DNA of 64,000 nucleotides from Gammaproteobacteria bacterium 45_16_T64 (GTDB lineage: Bacteria > Pseudomonadota > Gammaproteobacteria > Pseudomonadales > Ketobacteraceae), in the NCBI GenBank assembly GCA_002162955.1, contig MABD01000008.1, positions 1 to 64,000 on the forward strand, written 5' to 3'. The notes beneath the pieces were generated by a model. The model worked only from the letters and a program-made list of their open reading frames with translations. It made no database searches and had not been told where the DNA came from. A program made the translations under genes and the position numbers. This document shows, piece by piece, positions 56,865 through 64,000 of this stretch (its first letter is position 1; each line of letters starts with the position of its first letter).

Positions 56865-59375
56865 ATGGCTTTAGAAAAAGAAATACAGCAGTGGGAGCAA
56901 ATGTTTGCAGGTTTTCCCTATAGTGTATATATCGGTGACATGGATACTCGAAGGATCATTGTTTTTCCACAGCAGGCTTCTACTGATAACGCTGTTCTTG
57001 GTGATAAGAGTGATGTTACGAGGCTTAGTTTTGAGCAGTGGTATTTAGCTTTTTCAGAGGAAGAACTTGGGCAATTACGTAAAGATATCGTGTGTGTGGT
57101 CCGTCGTGAGCAACATTCTGCTTTAGAGCGTGTTTATAGGATGAGCAATGACCAAGGAGATTGGGGTTATTATCATCATTGTATCAAGCCATATACTGGA
57201 AAGACGTTCGGTGACATTGAGACCGACAATTGCTTTATTGGTGTCGTGAGAGAAGTTTCTGATGCTTTTAAGCAGGGGTGCCAGTTAAGGGATAGCGAGG
57301 AGCGCTATCGATTACTTGCAACCAATTCTAAAGATTTGATTTGGACTACCGACATACATTTCAACTTGACCTATATCAGCCCTTCTGTAACCGAGGTTAC
57401 GGGACTTAGTTTCGAAGATATGCTGTTTACACAAAAGCCTGCATTCTTTTCCTCGCAGACGAATCAAGATATTCACGAAATTTTTGATATCCATTTTCAT
57501 CTTAATCACCCACTGGACAGCCCAGTGTGCCCGGTAAAACAGTTTCATGTTCTGGAACGTGAGTTGTTGTGTGCTGATGGTCAAAAAATTGCTGTGGAAA
57601 TGCAACTTTCTGTACTTTATGACGATATGGGGGATATTCAGGGAACATTAGGGGTTGCTAGAAATATCACGGAACGAAAGGTCATTGAAAGAGAGCAGCG
57701 CTTGTTATCTACCGCATTTGAGTCGAGTGGAGAGTCCATTTTTATTACCGATGATAGTGGGATTCTTATAAGGGCTAATCAAGAGTTTTATGCAACGACA
57801 GGGTATCTCCCGGAAGAGGTGATGGGACGTTATTGTGGATTTATCTGGCCGCAGCCACAGGACAAATTGTTGTTTCTGGGTGTTAAGAACAGCATAAGTG
57901 AAACAAACAGATGGCGAGGCGAATGTGAATACGCAAATGTTAAAGGCGAGTTACGTCCGAGCTTACTCAGTTTTAGTGCGGCGAGAGATGAAAATAGTGA
58001 TGTCACACATTATGTAGGAATATTTCTTGATATCGCAGACAAGAAATCGGACGAAGAGAAAATTCGGCGTCTCGCTTACTTTGACGCCCTTACCGGGATA
58101 CCCAATAGAAGTCTGTTTAATGAACGACTTGAAAAAACAATCGCTCAAGCTAGCAGAAATAACACTTCGGCGGCGGTATTGTTTCTCGACCTAGATCGGT
58201 TTAAGCCGATTAACGACTCCTTTGGTCATGCAGCGGGGGATCAGTTGCTAACGTCAGTTGCTTCCAGGTTACAAGGGTGCATAAGAGAAGAAGATACGGT
58301 TGCACGAATGGGGGGAGACGAATTTGCAATCGTATTATCTTCGTTGCCAAGTGTTGAAGAAGCGGAAGAAATTGTGATTGCTACTGCAAACAGAATTATT
58401 TCAAGTTTTGTGCAGCCATTTTTGATAGAGGGTAGGGAGGCTTTCACTTCAGCGAGCTTAGGAGTGGCAGTGTATCCATGTGACGGGGCTTCAAGCGATG
58501 AACTCCTTAGAAACGCAGACATGGCGATGTACTCAGCAAAGAAGCTTGGCAAGAATAATTATCAGTTTTACGATCAAGTACTAAATGCACAAGCCGTGGA
58601 GCGATTATTTATTGAGAATGCTATGCGGAAGGCATTGGTGAACGATGAGTTCTGCATGTATTTTCAGCCTCAGTATTGGCTCTCTAATGGTGTAATGTCC
58701 GGTGTGGAAGCCTTGCTTCGCTGGCATCATCCAAAATTTGGTACATTATCGCCTGCTCAGTTTATTGAGTTAGCTGAAGAAAGTGATCTGATAATACCCA
58801 TTGGAGAATGGGTGTTTGAAAACGTCTGCAGTAAGATTCAGGAGTGGCGCAATGATGGAGTGCATCTTCCTAGAGTCGCTATCAATGTTTCTGCTGCGCA
58901 ATTCAAGCGTCGCCGGTTTGCCGAGTGGGCGATGGCGATGATAGATAAGTATCAAGTGCCGGCGGGTATGTTGGAGCTGGAGATCACAGAAACGGTGCTT
59001 ATGGAAGATATTGAACATACGATAGCGGTACTAAATGAATTTAAGACGGCTGGCTTGCGTATCGCTGTGGATGATTTTGGCACCGGATATTCATCGTTAA
59101 GTTACCTGAAGAAGTTCCCGATTGATACTTTAAAAATAGACCGTGATTTTGTTAAGGATATCGATAACGACGAGGGAGGTGTAGAGCTAACGCATGCTGT
59201 GATTGCTATAGCTAAAAGCTTGGGGCTAGGGGTGATTGCAGAGGGTGTTGAAACGAGAGAGCAATTAAGTTACTTGGGGAAACACAATTGTGATGAAGCG
59301 CAAGGCCATTATCTTAGCCCTGCGCTATCTGAGTTGGATCTGTTGGAGCTTGTAGCTTGCGAGGTAGCGGGATAG
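56865..59375 (+). CDS. PAS-GGDEF-EAL cyclic di-GMP turnover protein
   Basis: 836 residues, soluble. Two PAS/PAC units are visible (SEERYRLLATNSKDLIWTTDIHFNLTYISPSVTEVTGLS ... GVARNITERK; FESSGESIFITDDSGILIRANQEFYATTGYLPEEVMGRY ... GIFLDIADKK), after a less clear N-terminal sensor. GGDEF is canonical (FLDLDRFKPINDSFGHAAGD, RMGGDEFAIVL). EAL retains GVEALLRWHHP, INVSAAQF, ELEITETVLMED, VDDFGTGYSSLSYLKKFPIDTLKIDRDFV and AEGVETREQ. Both activities could be present; the outcome depends on the PAS signals. It follows the REC-REC-GGDEF gene after 175 bp. Confidence 0.95.
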   Translation: MALEKEIQQWEQMFAGFPYSVYIGDMDTRRIIVFPQQASTDNAVLGDKSDVTRLSFEQWYLAFSEEELGQLRKDIVCVVRREQHSALERVYRMSNDQGDWGYYHHCIKPYTGKTFGDIETDNCFIGVVREVSDAFKQGCQLRDSEERYRLLATNSKDLIWTTDIHFNLTYISPSVTEVTGLSFEDMLFTQKPAFFSSQTNQDIHEIFDIHFHLNHPLDSPVCPVKQFHVLERELLCADGQKIAVEMQLSVLYDDMGDIQGTLGVARNITERKVIEREQRLLSTAFESSGESIFITDDSGILIRANQEFYATTGYLPEEVMGRYCGFIWPQPQDKLLFLGVKNSISETNRWRGECEYANVKGELRPSLLSFSAARDENSDVTHYVGIFLDIADKKSDEEKIRRLAYFDALTGIPNRSLFNERLEKTIAQASRNNTSAAVLFLDLDRFKPINDSFGHAAGDQLLTSVASRLQGCIREEDTVARMGGDEFAIVLSSLPSVEEAEEIVIATANRIISSFVQPFLIEGREAFTSASLGVAVYPCDGASSDELLRNADMAMYSAKKLGKNNYQFYDQVLNAQAVERLFIENAMRKALVNDEFCMYFQPQYWLSNGVMSGVEALLRWHHPKFGTLSPAQFIELAEESDLIIPIGEWVFENVCSKIQEWRNDGVHLPRVAINVSAAQFKRRRFAEWAMAMIDKYQVPAGMLELEITETVLMEDIEHTIAVLNEFKTAGLRIAVDDFGTGYSSLSYLKKFPIDTLKIDRDFVKDIDNDEGGVELTHAVIAIAKSLGLGVIAEGVETREQLSYLGKHNCDEAQGHYLSPALSELDLLELVACEVAG

Positions 59376-59389
59376 AGTTTTTCGAATAC

Positions 59390-60004
59390 CTAAATTGTAG
59401 GGTATCGATTTGAGAGTTGGTCGTAGACCTGCTGTTGGAAGTCACTGGCAGTAGGGTCTACTATTTGTATGACTTCAGCGAGGTGTTCATTGTCTTCCTT
59501 ACCATTCCACACCTTTATGTAGCTACCTTCTTTGTATCCATTATCTTGACGGAAAAAATTAAGTACATTCTTACCTATGTATTGACGATACAATTCATCT
59601 TGGTCCATGTCTGCTAGGGACATGAGCTTACAGAACAGGGGAATAGAAAAGTGCTTCGTTCTTAGGGTGTGTTCTGCTAAGGATTCAATAGCTTCTGGAA
59701 ATGTAGTGCTGGGCTGTTCGAGCGACCACTGTTCGCAAATTTCTTCGGATATCGCCTGGATGTCATTGTTGTTGACAATCAGTATGCTGAGGCCAAAGTG
59801 CCAAATATCTACGATCTCAAGTTGTATTTGGGGCAGGTCTGGGGTCTGGGCTTTCCACCATTTCCAACCGTGATGATCCAGCAGTTCAGCACATTCAGTC
59901 CAAATCGCCCTATACCACGCATAGTTTTGGCTGCGCCAATCGGCGTGAACTTTTGTGTTCATTTTGTCCTGCAGTGTCAGCATATTGATTAGCTGTTGTT
60001 TCAT
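59390..60004 (-). CDS. All-alpha dUTPase-like NTP pyrophosphatase
   Basis: 204 residues matching the dimeric dUTPase_2 family (PF08761) of the all-alpha NTP-PPase superfamily. WYRAIWTECAELLDHHGWKWWK has the E-x-x-E helix for Mg binding, QLEIVDIWHFGLSILI supplies further acidic residues (E...D), and KNVLNFFRQDNGYKEGSYIKVWNGKEDNEHL is the typical substrate-binding loop. It would hydrolyse dUTP (and dUDP) to dUMP. Convergent with the PAS-GGDEF-EAL gene, 14 bp apart. Confidence 0.9.
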   Translation of the reverse strand: MKQQLINMLTLQDKMNTKVHADWRSQNYAWYRAIWTECAELLDHHGWKWWKAQTPDLPQIQLEIVDIWHFGLSILIVNNNDIQAISEEICEQWSLEQPSTTFPEAIESLAEHTLRTKHFSIPLFCKLMSLADMDQDELYRQYIGKNVLNFFRQDNGYKEGSYIKVWNGKEDNEHLAEVIQIVDPTASDFQQQVYDQLSNRYPTI

Positions 60005-60094
60005 CTTCTTTGGCCCCTAGAAAGTGCATTGGTATTCGGGGCTATTCTTGCATATTTGCAGGAGTAATGTACATCGCGAATGTTGGAGGGAGGG

Positions 60095-62266
60095 TTAGTC
60101 TCCAAAACCAAAAATTGACTTGAAAGAACCGTCAAATAAGCTCTTGCGCTTCTCAACGTCTAGTGGAACTTTGACCTTATCTTTTTCGTTGGGTAGGGCA
60201 CTAGATGACTCTTCGTCACTTTGATTTGTGGACTGGTCAGGCAAACCGCCTTCCGTACTTTGTGGTAGATCTTCTGGAATCTGGTCGGGCTGGGTTGTGG
60301 GTTCTTGGCTTTGTATATAGGCCATATCTTGTAGGCGAGCGATGGAGAAAATTGCATTGGCTTGTAGATTGCGAATATGTTGTTGGTGCTGTGTGATAAT
60401 GCTTCTCGCGATGGCCTTCAAATATGCCCGTTGGTGTAGGATTCCACGCAACGACTTCGTTTGTAGGTCCGTTAGGCGTCGATCTAGATCAGTGATCCGA
60501 ACTCTATAGCCGTCAAAGTTGTCTAGTTTGCGTTCCCGTGCAGTGATGACCAATTGAATGCGTTCTTCAAGTAGCGCGAGTTGCCCTTCGATGAATACTT
60601 TGTCCTTGGTTCTTTCCCATCTACGCTCTACTGCGCTTTCATTTAGGTCCCATAATAATACGCCCTTTATGACCCTATATCGTTCTCGTTCGGCGTCATA
60701 GTCAGGTATGTTCGGCAGCTTCTCTAAATTGGAGCCTAGTGTTTCTAAGCGGTTTAGTAATAACGCTTGAGCGTCGGTAGCGGTGATCGTGATATCATTT
60801 TCCGCGATAGCATTGTTCAGGCGTTGAGTGAATTCAACGAGTTTCTCCGTTCCCTCACTCAATAATGTTTGGCCCTTTTGTATACCATCTTTTGCCTTCG
60901 GTTGAAGGATGTTTAGGCGCTCAATGTTTGCATCGACCATTTCGTTAAAAATGGGGACTTCTCTTTGCCATTGATTAAGTAGTTGTTTTAATCGCTGTAA
61001 CTCTCGGTAGTCTCTGAAACTTTCTTGGAAATCATGGCTTGCATAGAATTGGTACAGGTATTCTGATAGTTCGTTTTCTGGCAAGGTAAAGGTTTCAACG
61101 TTATCGAGGGGATCTAGCGAAAACGATATAGGTGGCGTTAAGCTATCTATCCAGTCTGTGTCATCGATAGATTGCTGTATTGCGACGAGTTTTTCAAATT
61201 CCTTTCCGTAGTGTTCGTTTGCGGCGCGATATCCATCTAGAGCATCCTGTAACGCCCCCGCTTTTTCGTAGACTAGAGGTAGGTTTAGCAACACTTCTTG
61301 TACAGCTGGGTCAGAGGAGTTTCTTCTGCTTAGTTCTTGCCATGGTGCTAGGGCGCCAACAGGGTCATCTGCATTAAGGTAGCTCCAGCCGAGCCCCAAT
61401 AGAGCAGTATTGGATGATGCCCCGTTAAGCTTAATAGATTCGAACGATACCCTAGCCTTGGACCAATCTTCACTTTTTAGATGGTTGGATCCTAGTGCAA
61501 GTGCGGCTCTATCTTTTAATGCAGTCGCCACTTTATCTTTACGCTTGGTGCGAGATCTCAATACTTCTAGGTATAGCGCTTTCGCTTTGTCGGGCTGGTC
61601 CAAGATCGCATGAGCAGAAGCCAGATTAAATTTGGCGAATTGTGAAAATCCTTTTTGACGCTTGATATTGTCCAGGTGCTTGAGGGCTTTTTCGAGGTCG
61701 CCTTTTGCGATCAGACTCTGGGCGAGTAACAGCTCTATATCGTTGGCCAATTTTTGTGGCGGCTGGTCAATTTGAGATTGTAATATCTCGATGGTTTTAT
61801 CGTAATTGCTGCGCTTGTAGTAGACCTCTGCTAAGTGATACCAAACTTTGTCTCGAATCGTTTTTGCGGTAGCATTTTCCAACAGATTGTTGAAAATGCC
61901 TTCGGCTTCTCCAAGCATTCCATAGCCGACATACAATGAACCAAGCAAAACTTGAGTTTGTGCTTCGTGGTGCTTTAGCAGTCCGCGTTTATCCGCGATC
62001 ATTGCTTTGGATATGGACGTGAAATATTTCTCTTGGTAATAGTCAAAGAGAAACTCCCCGTAAGCTAGATCTTTTACCGGGTGGGGTTTGTCCAAGCGTA
62101 CAGATTGCGTTGGTTTATCTGTGATCTCAACCTGTAGTTCTTCCGCCACGGCTTGCGGCGCTGTAAATATGCTGCCACACAATAGAATGCTGGTTACAGC
62201 AATATGTGATGGCGACAGCATACCTGAGTGTTTTGGGCGATTGCGTATAAAACGTAGAATGTTCAT
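60095..62266 (-). CDS. Exported TPR-repeat protein of an envelope operon
   Basis: About 723 residues. An N-terminal signal sequence (SHIAVTSILLCGSIFTAPQAVAEE) is followed by at least eight TPR-like repeats (for example QVLLGSLYVGYGMLGEAEGIFNNLL, VWYHLAEVYYKRSNYDKTIEILQSQI, AKFNLASAHAILDQPDKAKALYLEVL, ALLGLGWSYLNADDPVGALAPWQEL), then long coiled-coil segments and a Pro/Ser/Gln-rich tail ending KSIFGFGD. Such proteins scaffold envelope machines. ATG at 62266 is used; a GTG at 62299 overlapping the upstream stop is an alternative, indicating coupling. It is the last gene of the operon with the AgmX/PglI-type gene. Confidence 0.82.
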   Translation of the reverse strand: MNILRFIRNRPKHSGMLSPSHIAVTSILLCGSIFTAPQAVAEELQVEITDKPTQSVRLDKPHPVKDLAYGEFLFDYYQEKYFTSISKAMIADKRGLLKHHEAQTQVLLGSLYVGYGMLGEAEGIFNNLLENATAKTIRDKVWYHLAEVYYKRSNYDKTIEILQSQIDQPPQKLANDIELLLAQSLIAKGDLEKALKHLDNIKRQKGFSQFAKFNLASAHAILDQPDKAKALYLEVLRSRTKRKDKVATALKDRAALALGSNHLKSEDWSKARVSFESIKLNGASSNTALLGLGWSYLNADDPVGALAPWQELSRRNSSDPAVQEVLLNLPLVYEKAGALQDALDGYRAANEHYGKEFEKLVAIQQSIDDTDWIDSLTPPISFSLDPLDNVETFTLPENELSEYLYQFYASHDFQESFRDYRELQRLKQLLNQWQREVPIFNEMVDANIERLNILQPKAKDGIQKGQTLLSEGTEKLVEFTQRLNNAIAENDITITATDAQALLLNRLETLGSNLEKLPNIPDYDAERERYRVIKGVLLWDLNESAVERRWERTKDKVFIEGQLALLEERIQLVITARERKLDNFDGYRVRITDLDRRLTDLQTKSLRGILHQRAYLKAIARSIITQHQQHIRNLQANAIFSIARLQDMAYIQSQEPTTQPDQIPEDLPQSTEGGLPDQSTNQSDEESSSALPNEKDKVKVPLDVEKRKSLFDGSFKSIFGFGD

Positions 62267-62289
62267 AAGGTTACGGGGGAGAGCCCCAG

Positions 62290-63219
62290 CTAGTCCCACT
62301 CTTTAAGTTGGAAAAGAGGCTGCTTTCGTAAGTCGTCTCCCTTTATTTTTAGTTCTACGTATTTAGTCCCACTCTTTTTCGTGAAGTCGATGCTGACAGC
62401 GCGGCGGAAGTCTCGTTTTTCTGGTCCTTGCCCTGTGACAATGGCGACGAGCTCGTGCTCACCAGTGGGTAAGTTTCCGGTGAAAAGGCGTTGTACTGCA
62501 CCACGATTGAGTGCGGATAGTTCACGGCGAGTGTATAAGTGATTGCTAATGGGGCGGTCATTGATTTTTAGGGAAATACCATCAAGGGAAAAGTAATCGC
62601 TAGCGTCGATGGAAACAAATACATTGACCTGAGTGCCGCTTGGAAACAGAAGATCTTCTTCCAAAATAAATAAATCGCGATTGACCGCAAGCACTTCTTG
62701 TTTGAGGCTTTGCATCTCAGACTCAAGGCTCTGTCGGGTAGGGGGCTCAAGGTCGCCTTCTTCGGCCTTAATTTTGTTTATTGCTTCTTCATCCGTGGTG
62801 CCATAAAGGATTTCGTCTAGATTGATAAAGTCAGCATTTTCATCGTCTTCCTCAACGTTAGCCACAGGTGCTGGTTCGTCCTCTTCTTCTGACATTATCT
62901 CTTCAACAGTGAGGTATTCTAAGTCACCTTCGTCTGCGTTGCTCTCAATAATGATGTCTTCAGCAGCCTCTAGGTCGCCTTCTTCTACTGGTTCCGAAGT
63001 TTCTGAGTCAATAACCAGTTCTACCGTAGGATCAGGTTTTGTTTCTGTAGGTGCATCAGAAAGGGTAGTGGTTGCTTCCGCAACCTTAATGTCTGCATCT
63101 TCGACATATTCAACAACCTCATTGGCAGCCCAACTGCCAAAGCCAATGAAAAGTAGGCCGAATATCCATGCGCGAGGTTGGCGATATTTTTTTGAGGTGT
63201 TTGGTGTAAGCTGACTCAT
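62290..63219 (-). CDS. Acidic membrane-anchored protein with EGDLE repeats
   Basis: About 309 residues. One N-terminal membrane segment (AWIFGLLFIGFGSWAANEVV), a long acidic low-complexity part with three copies of EGDLE (EEGDLEAAED, DEGDLEYLT, EEGDLEPPT), a short coiled coil (SLESEMQSLKQEVLAVNRDLFILEEDLLF), then a beta-rich C-terminal domain (QVNVFVSIDASDYFSLDGISLKINDRPISNHLY ... GEHELVAIVTG) resembling a carbohydrate- or protein-binding fold. Function unknown. ATG at 63219 has AAGG 8 nt upstream. It is sandwiched between the TlpA-like and TPR genes with almost no gaps, so the four genes act together. Confidence 0.75.
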   Translation of the reverse strand: MSQLTPNTSKKYRQPRAWIFGLLFIGFGSWAANEVVEYVEDADIKVAEATTTLSDAPTETKPDPTVELVIDSETSEPVEEGDLEAAEDIIIESNADEGDLEYLTVEEIMSEEEDEPAPVANVEEDDENADFINLDEILYGTTDEEAINKIKAEEGDLEPPTRQSLESEMQSLKQEVLAVNRDLFILEEDLLFPSGTQVNVFVSIDASDYFSLDGISLKINDRPISNHLYTRRELSALNRGAVQRLFTGNLPTGEHELVAIVTGQGPEKRDFRRAVSIDFTKKSGTKYVELKIKGDDLRKQPLFQLKEWD

Positions 63220-63241
63220 AGTTAAACCTTGTTGTGACACC

Positions 63242-63805
63242 TTATTCGGTGGCTACGTGCAATAATTCTTTTCGGTATCGTTTTTCATCACTAGCGGTAA
63301 AATCAACATGGACGAATCGCATAATACCGTCCCTGTCAATTATCACTGTAGTGGGCAGTTCATCGATAAAATAGCGTTCGGCGATATCTTGCTGTTGGTC
63401 GAGCAAGATGGTCGCATTAAGCCTCATTTTTCGTGCTGCTTTCACCGTCTTTTTTAGTTTTTCGTCGAGCGAAACTACCCACAACTCCATGCCTTGGTTG
63501 GCATGCTTTTTCACGAGTTCATTGAGGAACTGAAGGTGTGGTTGGCATGAACCACACCAGCTGGCCCAAAAACTGAGCACAATAATTTTTCCATATTGCT
63601 CTGACAGCTTCTCGTTAGGACCGCTGAGTGATTTGAGCGTAAAGTTCGGCGCTTTATCACCTACGGGTAACGATGAAGCGAACGAGGAGGGCGCACATAG
63701 CGCAGCTAAAACAAAGCCAATCACAACAACACCCTTAGGAAGGAAAGTGAACCTCTTACCTAAAGGAGTTGCTTGCTTTGGAATCAGGGTTCCTTTTTCC
63801 AACAT
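63242..63805 (-). CDS. TlpA-like thioredoxin-family protein
   Basis: About 187 residues from ATG at 63805, which has GAGG 5 nt upstream and lies just after the stop of the preceding gene. An N-terminal signal/anchor (GVVVIGFVLAALCAPSSFAS) is followed by a TlpA/ResA-type redoxin: KAPNFTLKSLSGPNEKLSEQYGKIIVLSFWASWCGSCQPHLQFLNEL with the WCxxC site, and DELPTTVIIDRDG with the cis-Pro. It should reduce or isomerise disulphides in the periplasm, probably for the Cys-containing partners of this operon. Confidence 0.9.
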   Translation of the reverse strand: MLEKGTLIPKQATPLGKRFTFLPKGVVVIGFVLAALCAPSSFASSLPVGDKAPNFTLKSLSGPNEKLSEQYGKIIVLSFWASWCGSCQPHLQFLNELVKKHANQGMELWVVSLDEKLKKTVKAARKMRLNATILLDQQQDIAERYFIDELPTTVIIDRDGIMRFVHVDFTASDEKRYRKELLHVATE

Positions 63806-63815
63806 TAGTGCCTCA

Positions 63816-64000
63816 TCACGAAGGTATAAAATCAATAGGATAGGTGTCATCCCATATCTCAACATCAGCCGCGCCAAAATTGATGCGCTTGACTTTCACT
63901 ACGATCTTGCGCTCTAGGGTGGAATCCTCAAGTTCGCTTGATAAAACTTCACACTTAGTCACTTTACCAGAAGGTGCTATGACCAAACGAAGCACAAGTG
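63816..64000 (-). CDS. C-terminus of an AgmX/PglI-type envelope protein (truncated by window edge)
   Basis: The minus strand from the window end reads LVLRLVIAPSGKVTKCEVLS and continues to VDTYPIDFIPS before a TGA at 63816. The pattern VxxxIxPxGKVxxCxVxSSxLxDxxLExxIVxxVKxxxF is the AgmX/PglI (TonB-like) C-terminal domain of Myxococcus gliding-type and related energy-transducing envelope complexes. The 5' part lies outside. The family is known to accompany TolQ/TolR-like proton-driven pairs, which I expect just beyond the window. It stands 10 bp before the TlpA-like gene. Confidence 0.75.
   Translation of the reverse strand, partial: LVLRLVIAPSGKVTKCEVLSSELEDSTLERKIVVKVKRINFGAADVEIWDDTYPIDFIPS

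Noticed and set aside
1-64000. CRISPR arrays, insertion sequences, prophage, tRNA or rRNA genes
   Set aside because: No regularly spaced repeats, transposase or integrase signatures or cloverleaf-like sequences were found by reading.

Overview
The window looks like chromosomal DNA of a marine, lipid- or hydrocarbon-using gammaproteobacterium. Supporting features are greB, a DUF2058 protein, a FadL-family porin, several OruR/VirS-type AraC regulators, 7TMR-DISM sensor kinases, many c-di-GMP proteins, and moderate (mid-40s %) GC judged by eye. No rRNA, tRNA, CRISPR, phage or insertion sequence is visible. A genus call is not justified from the sequence alone.

Layout. 1-2.9 kb: end of an EAL protein, a secreted protein with a 49-residue lipoprotein upstream, greB, and a solute-binding protein. 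2.9-15.7 kb: a catabolic region with an AraC fossil, crotonase and SDR (minus strand), two translationally coupled AraC regulators, then a five-gene plus-strand operon (Baeyer-Villiger-type monooxygenase, SDR, PF10118 protein, acyl-CoA ligase, acyl-CoA dehydrogenase). A 25-bp-stem terminator separates it from a patatin lipase and a DUF4334 protein. The content resembles the mycobacterial virS/mymA locus and could convert an alcohol or ketone to an ester, then an acid, then an acyl-CoA. 15.7-24.5 kb: DISM hybrid kinase, lipid kinase, divergent nitrilase and amidase, beta-propeller lipoprotein. 24.5-29.8 kb: iron uptake (AraC-GyrI regulator, Fur box, TonB receptor, fused DUF3325/DUF3649 protein, PepSY protein). 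30-43 kb: DUF6151 protein, two orphan hcp genes with nearly identical proteins, a second DISM hybrid kinase, a catalytically degenerate HD-GYP protein, aldo-keto reductase with divergent AraC, LysE exporter, and ahpCF.

43.3-47.4 kb is the most interesting part. An ADP-ribosylglycohydrolase and an NrtR-type Nudix regulator diverge from a palindromic control region. They are followed by a two-gene RNA-repair operon: a minimal RNA ligase and an HD-Pnk end-healing enzyme, overlapping by ATGA. Upstream of the ligase lies a leader with a good sigma70-like promoter, a 20-codon leader peptide with a perfect Shine-Dalgarno, a 17-bp long-range stem, and a competing hairpin that buries the ligase ribosome-binding site. 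This reads as a translational switch controlling RNA repair; the structures were found by eye and the mechanism is inference.

47.4-64 kb: DsbA-like protein, ApbE, metallophosphoesterase lipoprotein, AraC with divergent FadL-type porin, DauA-like dehydrogenase, DUF2058, REC-REC-GGDEF, PAS-GGDEF-EAL, an all-alpha dUTPase-like protein, and an envelope operon (AgmX/PglI-type protein, TlpA-like thioredoxin, acidic membrane protein, TPR protein) that continues past the window end.
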